Part shown: piece by piece, positions 31,834 through 41,079 of the stretch | Layout of the letters: each line of letters opens with the position of its first letter | How positions within the stretch are numbered: position 1 is the stretch's first letter | NCBI GenBank assembly: GCA_035995165.1 | Contig: DASYKU010000078.1 | Coordinates: 1 to 49,331, forward strand | Direction: 5' to 3' | DNA length: 49,331 nt | Origin: Mycobacteriales bacterium | GTDB taxonomy: Bacteria; Actinomycetota; Actinomycetes; Mycobacteriales; CADCTP01 | Translations under genes and position numbers: made by a program | Notes under the pieces: generated by a model | What the model saw: the letters and a program-made list of their open reading frames with translations, nothing else | Database searches by the model: none | Told to the model about the DNA's origin: nothing

Positions 31834-33011
31834 CGGGCCTCCTCCTCGGTGCCGGGCACCAGGCGGGCCAGCGGCTCGCCCGCGTCGACCAGGTCGCCGT
31901 CCTCGATCAGCCACTCCACCAGTACGCCGTCGTAGCCGGCGCTGACCTGCAGGTCCTCGCGCTTGGTCCGGACCGCGCCGAGCCGGCTGCCGGCCTGCAC
32001 CCGGGTCCCCTCCGGGATCCCGTCGGCGGCGAACGTGCCGCCGGCCGGGGCCATCACCATCCGCCAGTCCGGGGTGTGCTCGCCCTGGCCGCCGGTGGTC
32101 GCCTTGGCCAGCAGGGCCTGGGCCGCGGGCAGGTCGTCCGGCGTACGCAGCTTGACCGTGTCCACGCCGGGCAGCTCGCGCCGGGCGATGCCGGCCAGCG
32201 TGCCGGCCGGGGGCAGCTCGATCAGCGCGGTCACGCCGAGGTGGCGCAGGGTGGCCTGGCAGAGGTCCCAGCGCACCGAACGGGTCAGCTGGGCCACCAG
32301 CCGGTCCACCACCTCGGTCCCGCGGTGCACGGCGGTGCCGTCGGCGTTCGACAGCAGCAGCAGGCCGGGGTCGGCGACCGGGACGCCCGCGGCGAGCGCG
32401 CCGAAGTTCTCCCGGGCCGGCTCCATGTACGAGGTGTGGAACGCGCCGGCCACCGGCAGGGAACGCACCTTCCCGCCGCCCGGCGGCTCGGCCGACAGCT
32501 TCTCCAGCACCTCGGTGGCGCCGGCCGCGACGACCTGACCGGCGCCGTTGACGTTGGCCGCGGTCAGCCCGAGGGCCTCGATCCCGGCCAGCACCCCGTC
32601 CGGGTCGCCGCCGAGCACGGCCGACATGCCGGTCGGGGCGAGCGCGCAGGCAGCGGCCATCTCGGCGCCGCGGACCCGGGCCAGCGCGATCGCGGCCTCG
32701 GGGGAGAACACGCCGGCCAGCGACGCGGCGACCAGCTCGCCGACGCTGTGCCCGGCGGTGACGATGTCAGGGCTGGACGCGGGCACGTCCAGCTCGGCGG
32801 CGGCGGCCAGCGCGGTCGCCACCAGCAGCGGCTGGGTCACCGAGGTGTCGCGGATCTCGTCCGCGTCGGCGGTGGTACCGAGCCGGATCAGGTCCAGTCC
32901 CGAGACGGCCGACAGCCAGCGCAGCCGGGCGGCGGCGCGAGGCAGGTCGAGCCACGGGACCAGCATTCCGGGCGACTGAGCGCCCTGGCCGGGGGAGAGG
33001 AGGGCGAGCAC
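31830..33011 (-). CDS. fabD: Malonyl-CoA:ACP transacylase fused to a biotinyl/lipoyl-like domain
   Basis: 393 residues. Residues 1-305 are a complete FabD: LLSPGQGAQSPGM, nucleophile S89 in GHSVGE, H192 in AGAFHTSYM. FabD proteins normally end near residue 305-315. Here about 75 more residues (317-386) look like a biotin/lipoyl-attachment barrel: GTRVQAGSRLGAVRTKRED followed by GYDGVLVEWLIEDGDLVDAG and EPLARL. The modified lysine position of MKM (or DKA) is occupied by K350 in TKR. The start is a GTG. A FasR-type inverted repeat lies 69-85 bases upstream. Confidence 0.9.
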   Translation of the reverse strand: MLALLSPGQGAQSPGMLVPWLDLPRAAARLRWLSAVSGLDLIRLGTTADADEIRDTSVTQPLLVATALAAAAELDVPASSPDIVTAGHSVGELVAASLAGVFSPEAAIALARVRGAEMAAACALAPTGMSAVLGGDPDGVLAGIEALGLTAANVNGAGQVVAAGATEVLEKLSAEPPGGGKVRSLPVAGAFHTSYMEPARENFGALAAGVPVADPGLLLLSNADGTAVHRGTEVVDRLVAQLTRSVRWDLCQATLRHLGVTALIELPPAGTLAGIARRELPGVDTVKLRTPDDLPAAQALLAKATTGGQGEHTPDWRMVMAPAGGTFAADGIPEGTRVQAGSRLGAVRTKREDLQVSAGYDGVLVEWLIEDGDLVDAGEPLARLVPGTEEEAR

Positions 33012-33079
33012 TCCTCTACCGTCGCGCGTCGTACGGGCCTGGTGCGAGAGTGGCGCGCACGAAGGTCGCGGGGGAGACC

Positions 33080-33096
33080 TTGTAGGAACCCCACAA
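33080..33096 (-). promoter_or_regulatory. Putative FasR operator upstream of fabD
   Basis: TTGTAGG-AAC-CCCACAA: 7-base arms with one mismatch around a 3-base centre, 69 bases upstream of the fabD start. Its place between the regulator side and fabD fits a FasR-controlled promoter; the exact FasR consensus is not asserted. Confidence 0.5.
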
Positions 33097-33147
33097 TCTC
33101 AGCGCGTGTCGCACCCGCGCGGGCGTCCCCGACGGTGGACTTCCTCC

Positions 33148-33894
33148 TTACCCCCGCCCCGCCAGCGCACCCCCGTTGACCTGGATGATCTGGCCGCTGA
33201 CGTGCCCGGCGGCCGGGGTCAGCAGCCAGCGGATCGTCTCGGCCACGTCCTGGGGGCGGCCGGGGCGTCCGGTCGGGGTCTGCCCGATGAGCCGCTCACG
33301 CCGCTGCGGGGTCATCGAGTCGCGGAAGAAGCCGGTGTCCTCGACGTACCCGGGGGCGACCAGGTTGGCCGTCCCGCCCCGCCCCAGCCGGGACGCGAGG
33401 TCCCAGGTCCAGGGGTGCAGACCGGCCTTGGCCGCCCCGTACGACCCGCCGCCGCGCAGGGCGGCGATCGAGCTGAGGTTGACCACCCGGGCGTCCGGCG
33501 TACGCAGCCGGGGCAGCAGCGCGGTGGTCAGCAGTACGGCGGTCAGCACGTTCGTCCGCCACTCGTCGGCCCACTCGGCCGCGACCTCGGCCAGGGTGCC
33601 GTCCGGCAGCGCGGACGTGCCGCCGGCGATGTTCACCACCGCGTCCACGTCCGGCCCGGCCAGCTCGGCGGCCCGGGCGACGGCCCGCTCGACCTGCTCC
33701 GGGTCGGCCAGGTCCGCGGTCACGGCGTGCACGACCGCACCCGGCACGGCCTTCCCGACCTCCTCGACGGTCTCGGCCAGCGGGCCCTCCCGGCGGCCGA
33801 GCACGACCACGGTCCAGTCGTCGCGGGCGAGCGCGGCGGCGGTGGCCCGGCCGATGCCGGTGCCGCCGCCGGAGACGTACGCGACCCTGCTCAT
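33148..33894 (-). CDS. Short-chain dehydrogenase/reductase (FabG-like)
   Basis: 248 residues. Rossmann motif SGGGTGIGRA, NIAGG in place of NNAG, and catalytic Ser/Tyr/Lys in VVNLSSIAALRGGGSYGAAK. The C-terminus VSGQIIQVNGGALAG is typical of 3-oxoacyl-ACP reductases. It lies between fasR (16 bases away) and fabD, so a reductive step in acyl-chain synthesis or modification is plausible. AAGGGA precedes the ATG. Confidence 0.88.
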   Translation of the reverse strand: MSRVAYVSGGGTGIGRATAAALARDDWTVVVLGRREGPLAETVEEVGKAVPGAVVHAVTADLADPEQVERAVARAAELAGPDVDAVVNIAGGTSALPDGTLAEVAAEWADEWRTNVLTAVLLTTALLPRLRTPDARVVNLSSIAALRGGGSYGAAKAGLHPWTWDLASRLGRGGTANLVAPGYVEDTGFFRDSMTPQRRERLIGQTPTGRPGRPQDVAETIRWLLTPAAGHVSGQIIQVNGGALAGRG

Positions 33895-33910
33895 CCGTTG
33901 TCCCTTCGGT

Positions 33911-35065
33911 TCAGTTCTCCAGGCGGCCGAGGACGAGCGCGAGCTGCAGCGTGAGCAGGTCGCGCGGGTCCGTCGGGGTCCGGCCGCAGACCTCGGCGAC
34001 CCGGCGCAGCCGGTACCGCACGGTGTTGGGGTGCACGAACAGCGTCCGGGCCGCGCCCTCCAGCGTGCTGCCGCTCTCCGCGTACGCGGTGACGGTGTCC
34101 AGCAGGGCCGAGCCGGCCTCGGACAGCGGCCGGTAGACGTCCTCGACCAGCGTCCGGCGGGCCTCCTCGTCGCCGGACAGCGCCCGCTCGGCCAGCAGGT
34201 CCGCCGCCAGCACCGGCCGGGGGGCGGCCGGCCAGCCCGGCACGGCCCTGATCCCGGCCAGCGCCGCCCGCGCCGACGCCCCCGCGGCGCCGAGGTCGGC
34301 CACGGTCGGCCCGATCACCACCGGCCCGGACCCGAACTCGGGCAGCAGCGGCCGGGTGCCGGCGACCGCGTCCGCCACCCCGCCGAGCACCACCACCAGC
34401 CGGTCTCCCGGTACGCCGGCCAGTACGTCGACCCCGGCGTGCCGGGCCGCCCGCTGGACCGCGTCCAGGATCTGCTCCGGATGCCCCTTGGGGGCGGCTC
34501 CGATCACGACCGCGACCGGGGTCATCGCGGCCCAGCCGAGCGCGCTGGCCCGGGACAGCAGGGTGTCGTCCACGTCGCCGCGCAGCAGCACGTCGACGAC
34601 CAGCGCCTCCAGCCGGGCGTCCCAGGCGCCGCGGAGCTCCGCCACCCCCGCGTACACCCCGGCGGCGGCGAATGCGATCTCCCGGCTGTAGCGCAGCACG
34701 GCCTCGCGCAGCTGGGCCTCCTCGCCGGGGGCGCCGAAGCTCTCGACCTCGCTCTCGACCACCTCGACCGTGACCCGGACCAGCTCGACCGCCTGCTGGA
34801 GGTTCACCGAGCGGGCCAGCTCCTGCGGCCCGGCCCGGAAGACCTCGGTGGTCAGCCGGGGCGCGTCGCCGGGGGAACGCAGCCACTCCACGAACGAGGC
34901 GATGCCGGCCTGCGCGATCAGCATCACCCAGGACCGCTGGTCGGCCGGCATGTCCCGGAACCAGGTCAGGGTCTCGTCCATCCGGGCCACGCTCTTGGTC
35001 GCCAGCGCGCCGGACGCGCGCTCCAGCCGGCGCAGCGTCGCGGCCGGTGGTGGCGTGGTGGTCAC
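33911..35065 (-). CDS. fasR: PucR/CdaR-type regulator of fatty acid synthesis (FasR)
   Basis: About 384 residues with a C-terminal PucR helix-turn-helix (LLDTVTAYAESGSTLEGAAR, TLFVHPNTVRYRLRRVAEV) and a GGDEF-like CdaR middle domain (VLAGVPGDRLVVVLGG). In Streptomyces coelicolor the same type of protein, FasR, is encoded directly upstream of fabD-fabH-acpP-fabF and activates it. GTG 35065 (VTTTPP) is preferred over GTG 35074 because of the GGGTGGGGG before it. It is divergent from the HhH-PHP gene with only 26 bases between starts. Confidence 0.88.
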   Translation of the reverse strand: MTTTPPPAATLRRLERASGALATKSVARMDETLTWFRDMPADQRSWVMLIAQAGIASFVEWLRSPGDAPRLTTEVFRAGPQELARSVNLQQAVELVRVTVEVVESEVESFGAPGEEAQLREAVLRYSREIAFAAAGVYAGVAELRGAWDARLEALVVDVLLRGDVDDTLLSRASALGWAAMTPVAVVIGAAPKGHPEQILDAVQRAARHAGVDVLAGVPGDRLVVVLGGVADAVAGTRPLLPEFGSGPVVIGPTVADLGAAGASARAALAGIRAVPGWPAAPRPVLAADLLAERALSGDEEARRTLVEDVYRPLSEAGSALLDTVTAYAESGSTLEGAARTLFVHPNTVRYRLRRVAEVCGRTPTDPRDLLTLQLALVLGRLEN

Positions 35066-35091
35066 GGCCCCCACCCTGCCACGATGGGTGC

Positions 35092-36150
35092 GTGACGTCC
35101 CCGCGCGACCCCGTCGACGATCTACGCCGGATCGCCTTCCTCATGGAGCGGCGGCACGAGGCGACCTACCGGGTCCGGGCCTTCCGCCGGGCCGCCGACG
35201 TGCTGTCCGAGATCCCGGTCGACTCGCTGCACCGCCGCGTCGAGCTGGGCACGCTGCGGCAGCTGCCCGGCATCGGCGAGAAGACCGCGGCCGTGGTCGC
35301 CCAGTCGCTGTCCGGCGAGACGCCGGACTACCTGGTCGGGCTGGAGGACGGCGCGGGCGAGCCGGTCAACGAGCGCGCCGACGGTTCCCGGCTGGACGCG
35401 CCGACGCCGGCCGGCGTCGCGCTGCGGCACGCCCTGCGCGGCGACCTGCACACCCACTCGCTCTGGTCCGACGGCGGCTCGCCGATCCGGGAGATGGCGA
35501 TCGCCGCCCGCGACCTCGGCCACGAGTACATGGTGCTGACCGACCACTCGCCCCGGCTGACCGTCGCCAACGGGCTGACCGCGGAGCGGCTGCGGGCCCA
35601 GCTGGTCGAGGTCGCGCTGCTCAACGAGGACCTGGCGCCGTTCCGGATCCTGACCGGGATCGAGGTCGACATCCTCGACGACGGCGCGCTGGACCAGACC
35701 GGCGAGCTGCTGAGTCAGCTCGACCTGGTCGTCGCGAGCGTGCACTCCAAGCTGCGGATGCCGAGCGGGCCGATGACCAGGCGGATGCTGGCCGCGGTCC
35801 GCAACCCGCACACCGACGTGCTCGGGCACTGCACCGGCCGGATGGTGACCGGCTCCCGGGAACGGCCGGAGTCGGAGTTCGACGCCGCGGCCGTGTTCGC
35901 GGCCTGCGCCTCCGAGGGCGTGGCGGTCGAGATCAACTCCCGGCCGGAACGGCTGGACCCGCCCAAGCGGCTGCTCCGGGAGGCGGTCGAGGCCGGCTGC
36001 GTGTTCTCCGTCGACAGCGACGCGCACGCGCCCGGCCAGCTGGACTGGCTGCCGTACGGGTGCGAGCGGGCGGTCGACTGCGGCGTCCCGACGGCGCGGG
36101 TGGTCAACACGAAGACCGCGGACAGGCTGCTGGCCTGGACCGACAGGTGA
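35092..36150 (+). CDS. HhH-PHP domain protein (PolX-like C-terminal half)
   Basis: 352 residues. Residues 1-85 resemble the helix-hairpin-helix region of family X DNA polymerases (YRVRAFRRAADVLSEIP, LRQLPGIGEKTAAVVAQSL). Residues 115-345 are a PHP domain with the metal motifs GDLHTHSLWSDGG, LTDHSPRL, GIEVDIL, SVHSKL, LGHCTGR and SVDSDAHAPGQL. The polymerase palm is absent. A metal-dependent nuclease or phosphatase acting on DNA ends is plausible. Its stop codon is the first base of repeat copy 3. Confidence 0.85.
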   Translation: MTSPRDPVDDLRRIAFLMERRHEATYRVRAFRRAADVLSEIPVDSLHRRVELGTLRQLPGIGEKTAAVVAQSLSGETPDYLVGLEDGAGEPVNERADGSRLDAPTPAGVALRHALRGDLHTHSLWSDGGSPIREMAIAARDLGHEYMVLTDHSPRLTVANGLTAERLRAQLVEVALLNEDLAPFRILTGIEVDILDDGALDQTGELLSQLDLVVASVHSKLRMPSGPMTRRMLAAVRNPHTDVLGHCTGRMVTGSRERPESEFDAAAVFAACASEGVAVEINSRPERLDPPKRLLREAVEAGCVFSVDSDAHAPGQLDWLPYGCERAVDCGVPTARVVNTKTADRLLAWTDR

Positions 36151-36265
36151 GCGGGAGGTCGGGCGCGGCGGTGTCTGGACCGGGGCGCCCGCCGACCCCG
36201 CGACGGCGCTCAGCGGAGGGGCGCGGAGGGAAGCCGCCGCCAGGAGCGCCCGACCGGGAGCGAAC
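36148..36265 (+). repeat. Post-stop repeat element, copy 3
   Basis: Begins with the TGA of the HhH-PHP gene as TGAGCGGGAGGTCGGGCGCG, shares GGTGTCTGGACCG, CGGAGGGAAG-CGCCGCC and ends CCGACCGGGAGCGAAC. Same orientation relative to the upstream gene as copies 1 and 2. Confidence 0.8.
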
Positions 36266-36277
36266 AAGGCAAGCACA

Positions 36278-36934
36278 GTGATCGTCCGGGCCGGGTCCCG
36301 GGGCTCGACCGTGACCGACTGGCTCGACTCCCGGCACTCGTTCTCCTACGGCGCCGCGTACGACCCGGCCAACACCCACTTCGGGCTGCTGCTGGCCTGC
36401 AACGAGGACCGGCTGACGGCCGGGTCCGGCTTCCCGTCGCATCCCCACCGCGACATCGAGGTCGTCACCTGGGTGGTGTCCGGGGTCCTCGCGCACGCCG
36501 ACGATGCCGGTCACCGGGGCTCGGCCCGGCCCGGCGTCGTGCAGCGGATGAGCGCGGGTGACGGCGTCCGGCACAGCGAGTACGCCGTCGGCGGGCCGGC
36601 CCACTACGTGCAGATGTGGCTCCGGCCGGCGACCGTCGGCGGGCCCCCGGCGTACGACACGGTGCCGGTCGGGCCCGGGCTGACCGAGGTGACGCCGCTG
36701 CGGCAGCCCTCCGCGACGCTCGTCGCCGGGCGGCTGGAGCCGGGCGGGTCCGTGACGCTGGCGGCGGAGTACCTGCACCTGCTCGTCGTGAGCGGGAGCG
36801 CCAGGATCGGGACCGACGAGCTGGGCGCCGGGGACGCCCTGCGGCAGGCCGGTGACGGGCCGGTGACGGTCCGCACCGATACCGGGACAGAACTGCTCGC
36901 CTGGCGGATGCGGTCCGGGCTGCCGGTCGGGTAG
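36278..36934 (+). CDS. Pirin family protein
   Basis: 218 residues of the bicupin pirin family. The N-terminal cupin carries the metal ligands in GFPSHPHRDIEVVTWVVSG, then RHSEY. The C-terminal cupin is shorter (LHLLVVSGSARIGTDELGAG). Pirins bind iron and some are quercetin dioxygenases; the function here is unproven. It begins at a GTG 12 bases after repeat copy 3 and is 9 bases before the M20 gene. Confidence 0.85.
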   Translation: MIVRAGSRGSTVTDWLDSRHSFSYGAAYDPANTHFGLLLACNEDRLTAGSGFPSHPHRDIEVVTWVVSGVLAHADDAGHRGSARPGVVQRMSAGDGVRHSEYAVGGPAHYVQMWLRPATVGGPPAYDTVPVGPGLTEVTPLRQPSATLVAGRLEPGGSVTLAAEYLHLLVVSGSARIGTDELGAGDALRQAGDGPVTVRTDTGTELLAWRMRSGLPVG

Positions 36935-36943
36935 GGAGAGGGT

Positions 36944-38158
36944 ATGGAACCCGCTCGCGACCTGCTCGCCGCCGCCGTCGACCTCCAGCCCGGGACCGTG
37001 GCGTTGCGGCGCCGGCTGCACCGCCGCCCCGAGGTCGGCCTCACCCTGCCCGAGACCCAGGCGACCGTGCTCGACGCGATCGCCGGGCTGCCGCTGAAGG
37101 TGACCACCGGGACGGCGGTCACCTCGGTCGTCGGCGTGCTCGAGGGCGGCCGCCCCGGGCCGGCCGTGCTGCTGCGCGGCGACATGGACGCGCTGCCCAT
37201 GCCGGAGGACACCGGCCTGGAGTTCGCCTCCGAGATCCCCGGTGTCATGCACGCCTGCGGGCACGACACGCACGTCGCGATGCTGGTCGGCGCGGCCAAG
37301 CTGCTCTCGGCCCGGCAGGACTCGCTCGCCGGCCGGGTCGTGTTCATGTGGCAGCCGGGGGAGGAGGGCTACGGCGGCGCCCCGGTGATGATCGAGGAGG
37401 GCGTGCTGGACGCGGCCGGGTCGCCGGTGGAGTCGGCGTTCGCGCTGCACATCACCACCCAGCAGCCGTCCGGCGTCGTCGCGGTCCGGCCCGGGCCGGC
37501 GATGGCGTCCTCGGACACCATCCGGATCGTGGTCACCGGTCGCGGCGGGCACGCCTCCAACCCGACCGCCGGGCTCGACCCGGTCCCGATCGCGGCCGCG
37601 ATCGTGCAGGGGATCCAGACGATGGTCACCCGTGAGGTGAACGTCTTCGACCCGGCCGTGGTCACCATCGCCAAGATCACCGCCGGCACCACCGACAACG
37701 TCATCCCGGAGACCGCGGAGATGCTCGGCACGATGCGGACGCTGTCGGAGCAGACCCGGGCCTCGGTCAAGGAGCGGCTGCACCGGCTGGCCCCCGGGAT
37801 CGCGGCGGCGTTCGGGGCGACCGCGGAGGTGACGATCGAGGAGGGCTACCCGGTCGTGGTCAACTCCCTGGCCGCCGCGGACCTGGTCCACTCGACCGCG
37901 CTGGGGATGCTCGGGCCGGACCGGGCGCTGCTGGAGAAGGACCCGATCATGGGCGCCGAGGACTGGTCGTACGTGCTGCAGCGGGTGCCCGGGGCGATGA
38001 CCTGGCTCGGCGCCTGCCCGCCCGACCTGGACCCGGCGTCCTCGCCCTCCAACCACTCCAACCGGGTCGTCTTCGACGAGAACGCCATGGCCGTCGGCGT
38101 GGCCACCCACGCCGCCGTCGCCCTCGCCGCCCTGGAAGCCAAACCCGCCGGCTGGTGA
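36944..38158 (+). CDS. M20 family amidohydrolase (hippurate/N-acyl-amino-acid hydrolase type)
   Basis: 404 residues. Metal ligands and base are in LLRGDMDALPMPEDTG, HACGHDTHVAMLVGAA and WQPGEEGYGGA (catalytic Glu). The dimerisation domain includes VTGRGGHASNPTAGLDP. It cleaves N-acyl amino acids or related amides with a dinuclear metal. GGGAGAGG precedes the ATG. A terminator follows. Confidence 0.9.
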   Translation: MEPARDLLAAAVDLQPGTVALRRRLHRRPEVGLTLPETQATVLDAIAGLPLKVTTGTAVTSVVGVLEGGRPGPAVLLRGDMDALPMPEDTGLEFASEIPGVMHACGHDTHVAMLVGAAKLLSARQDSLAGRVVFMWQPGEEGYGGAPVMIEEGVLDAAGSPVESAFALHITTQQPSGVVAVRPGPAMASSDTIRIVVTGRGGHASNPTAGLDPVPIAAAIVQGIQTMVTREVNVFDPAVVTIAKITAGTTDNVIPETAEMLGTMRTLSEQTRASVKERLHRLAPGIAAAFGATAEVTIEEGYPVVVNSLAAADLVHSTALGMLGPDRALLEKDPIMGAEDWSYVLQRVPGAMTWLGACPPDLDPASSPSNHSNRVVFDENAMAVGVATHAAVALAALEAKPAGW

Positions 38159-38169
38159 ACCGTGAACGC

Positions 38170-38206
38170 CGAACGGCCCGGCTCCCGTGGGGGGCCGGGC
38201 CGTTCG
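38170..38206. terminator. Bidirectional terminator
   Basis: CGAACGGCCCGG (38170-38181) and its exact complement (38195-38206), a 12-base stem with a 13-base loop, between the convergent M20 and aceE genes. Confidence 0.8.
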
Positions 38207-38217
38207 CGTACCACGAC

Positions 38218-40977
38218 CTAGCTGTCGCCGCCGGTGTTGCCCGCGCTCGCGGCGCTCACCTCGGTGAGTTTGTACGAGTCGACCGCCTGCTGCAGCGTCT
38301 CCTGCTTGACCTCACCGCTGGCGACGAGCCGCGAGAGCACCGCCACGACCGTCGACTCGGCGTCGACGTGGAAGTACCGCCGCAGCGCACCCCGGGTGTC
38401 GGACCGGCCGAACCCGTCCGTGCCCAGCGAGCTGTAGTCGCCCGGCACCCAGCGCGAGATCTGGTCCGGCACCGAGCGCATCCAGTCCGAGACCGCGACC
38501 AGCGGGCCGGCCGAATCGGACAGCGCCGACGTCACGTACGGCACCCGGGCCGGGACCGACGGGTCGAGCAGCGCCGCCGCCTCGGCCGCGACCGCGTCCC
38601 GGCGCAGCTCGTTCCAGGAGGTCACCGACCAGACGTCCGCGGCCACGCCCCACTGCGACGCAAGCAGGTCCTGCGCCTTCAGCGCCGCCAGGACGGCCAC
38701 CCCGGAGGCCATGATCTGCGCCTTCGGCCCGTCGGAGGCGGCGGCCGCCCGGTACTTGTAGATGCCGCGGCGGATCCCCTCCGCGTCCACGTGGTCCGGC
38801 ATCGCCGGCTGCCGGTACGGCTCGTTGTAGACGGTCAGGTAGTAGAAGATGTCCTCGCCGTGCGGGTGCTCGTCGGTCGAGCCGTACATCCGCCGCAGCG
38901 CGTCCTCCACGATCACCGCGATCTCGAACGCCCAGGCCGGGTCGTACGCGACGCAGGCCGGGTTGGTCGAGGACAGCAGCATCGAGTGCCCGTCCTGGTG
39001 CTGCAGGCCCTCCCCGTTCAGCGTGGTCCGCCCGGCCGTGGCGCCGAGCATGAAGCCCTTGCTGAGCTGGTCGGCGGCGGCCCAGATCGCGTCACCGGTC
39101 CGCTGGAACCCGAACATCGAGTAGAAGATGTAGATCGGGATCATCGGCTGGCCGTGCGTCGCGTACGCCGAGCCGGCGGCGACGAACGAGCCCATCGAGC
39201 CCGACTCGGTGATGCCCTCGTGCAGGATCTGGCCCTTGACCGCCTCGCGGTAGGACAGCAGCAGCTCGCGGTCGACCGGGTCGTACTTCTGGCCGAACGG
39301 GCTGTAGATCTTGGCCGTCGGGAACAGCGAGTCCATGCCGAAGGTACGGGCCTCGTCCGGGATGATCGGCACGAACCGGTGCCCGATCTCCTTGTCCTTC
39401 ATGAGGTCCTTGAGCAGCCGGACGAACGCCATCGTGGTGGCGACCGCCTGCTTGCCGGAGCCCCTCTTCAGGTCGCCGTAGACCTCCGTGGCCGGCAGCG
39501 TCAGCGGCTTGGACCTGGTCACCCGCCGCGGTACGGACCCGCCGAGCGCGGCCCGCCGCTCCTTCATGTACTGGATCTCGTCCGACTTCTCCCCGGGGTG
39601 GTAGTACGGCGGGAGGCCGTCCTCCAGCGCCGAGTCCGGGATCTCCAGGTAGAGCCGGTCGCGCATCTCCTTGAGCTCGGGCTTGGTGAGCTTCTTCATC
39701 TGGTGGGTCGCGTTGCGGCCCTCGAAGTCCTTGCCCAGCGTCCAGCCCTTGATCGTGTGGGCCAGGATGACCGTCGGCTGCCCGGTGTGCTCGGTGGCCG
39801 CCTTGAAGGCCGCGTAGACCTTCCGGTAGTCGTGGCCGCCGCGGGGCAGGTTGCGCAGCTGGTCGTCGGAGAGGTTCTCGACCATCCGGCGCAGCCGCGG
39901 GTCGGAGCCGAAGAAGTCCTCCCGGATGAACGCCCCGGGCGAGGTCGAGTACGTCTGGAACTGGCCGTCGGGCGTGGTGTTCATCTTGTTGACCAGCACG
40001 CCGTCGGTGTCGCGGGCGAGCATCTCGTCCCACTGCCGGCCCCAGACGACCTTGATCACGTTCCAGCCGGCGCCGCGGAAGTACGACTCCAGCTCCTGGA
40101 TGATCTTGCCGTTGCCGCGGACCGGGCCGTCGAGGCGCTGCAGGTTGCAGTTCACGACGAAGGTGAGGTTGTCCAGCTCCTCGCGGGCGGCCACGCCGAT
40201 CGCGCCGAGGGACTCCGGCTCGTCCATCTCGCCGTCGCCGAGGAACGCCCACACCCGCGAGTTGCTGGTGTCCTCGATCTCGCGGTTGAGCAGGTAGCGG
40301 TTGAAGCGGGCCTGGTAGATCGCGTGCAGCGGGCCGAGGCCCATGCTCACGGTGGGGAACTCCCAGAAGTCCTGCATCAGCCGGGGGTGCGGGTAGGACG
40401 GCAGGCCGCCGCCGGGGGCGGACAGCTCCTGCCGGAAGCCGTCGAGCTGGCGCTCGCTCAGCCGGCCCTCCAGGAACGCCCGCGCGTAGATCCCGGGCGA
40501 GCCGTGGCCCTGGAAGTAGACCTGGTCACCGGACTGGCCGTGGTCCTTGCCGCGGAAGAAGTGGTTGAAGCCGACCTCGTACAGGCTGGCCATCGACGCG
40601 TACGTCGCGATGTGGCCGCCGACGCCGAGCTCCGGCCGGTTGGCCCGCGACACCATGATCGCCGCGTTCCACCGGATGTACGCGCGGATGCGGCGCTCGA
40701 TGTACTCGTCGCCGGGGAACCAGGGCTCCCGCTCCGGCGGAATGGTGTTGATGTAGTCGGTGCTGCGCAGCGCCGGCACGCCGACCTGGCGCTCCCGCGC
40801 GCGCTCGAGCAGCTTGAGCATGAGGTAGCGGGCCCGGCCGCGGCCGGCGACGTTGATCACCGAGTCCAGCGACTCCAGCCACTCCCGGGTCTCCTCCGGG
40901 TCGAGGTCGGGTAGCTGACTTGGCAGGCCATCGGTGATGACACTGAAGCGGTCACTGGTCACAGGCCTATTGTCCAT
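38218..40977 (-). CDS. aceE: Pyruvate dehydrogenase E1 component, homodimeric
   Basis: 919 residues, close to the usual ~890-920 of actinobacterial AceE. The ThDP motif is [10 protein letters not shown] (247-256) to NCNLQRLDG (276-284); other strong blocks are [20 protein letters not shown] and [20 protein letters not shown]. It decarboxylates pyruvate for acetyl-CoA formation. The gene lies near DUF3052 and peroxiredoxin genes, an order conserved in actinobacteria (Streptomyces, from memory). Confidence 0.97.
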   Translation of the reverse strand: MDNRPVTSDRFSVITDGLPSQLPDLDPEETREWLESLDSVINVAGRGRARYLMLKLLERARERQVGVPALRSTDYINTIPPEREPWFPGDEYIERRIRAYIRWNAAIMVSRANRPELGVGGHIATYASMASLYEVGFNHFFRGKDHGQSGDQVYFQGHGSPGIYARAFLEGRLSERQLDGFRQELSAPGGGLPSYPHPRLMQDFWEFPTVSMGLGPLHAIYQARFNRYLLNREIEDTSNSRVWAFLGDGEMDEPESLGAIGVAAREELDNLTFVVNCNLQRLDGPVRGNGKIIQELESYFRGAGWNVIKVVWGRQWDEMLARDTDGVLVNKMNTTPDGQFQTYSTSPGAFIREDFFGSDPRLRRMVENLSDDQLRNLPRGGHDYRKVYAAFKAATEHTGQPTVILAHTIKGWTLGKDFEGRNATHQMKKLTKPELKEMRDRLYLEIPDSALEDGLPPYYHPGEKSDEIQYMKERRAALGGSVPRRVTRSKPLTLPATEVYGDLKRGSGKQAVATTMAFVRLLKDLMKDKEIGHRFVPIIPDEARTFGMDSLFPTAKIYSPFGQKYDPVDRELLLSYREAVKGQILHEGITESGSMGSFVAAGSAYATHGQPMIPIYIFYSMFGFQRTGDAIWAAADQLSKGFMLGATAGRTTLNGEGLQHQDGHSMLLSSTNPACVAYDPAWAFEIAVIVEDALRRMYGSTDEHPHGEDIFYYLTVYNEPYRQPAMPDHVDAEGIRRGIYKYRAAAASDGPKAQIMASGVAVLAALKAQDLLASQWGVAADVWSVTSWNELRRDAVAAEAAALLDPSVPARVPYVTSALSDSAGPLVAVSDWMRSVPDQISRWVPGDYSSLGTDGFGRSDTRGALRRYFHVDAESTVVAVLSRLVASGEVKQETLQQAVDSYKLTEVSAASAGNTGGDS

Positions 40978-41079
40978 CTTTACCGCCGGGTAGCCGAGTC
41001 GGGTACCGCAGATGTTGACCGCGGCCGGTCCCGGGCGCTGTTGCTGCCGTCCTCACCTCGGGACGGTATTTTGTCCGGC

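Noticed and set aside
38155-40914. 919-codon plus-strand open frame opposite aceE
   Set aside because: Composition bias only; aceE on the minus strand matches its family over its whole length.
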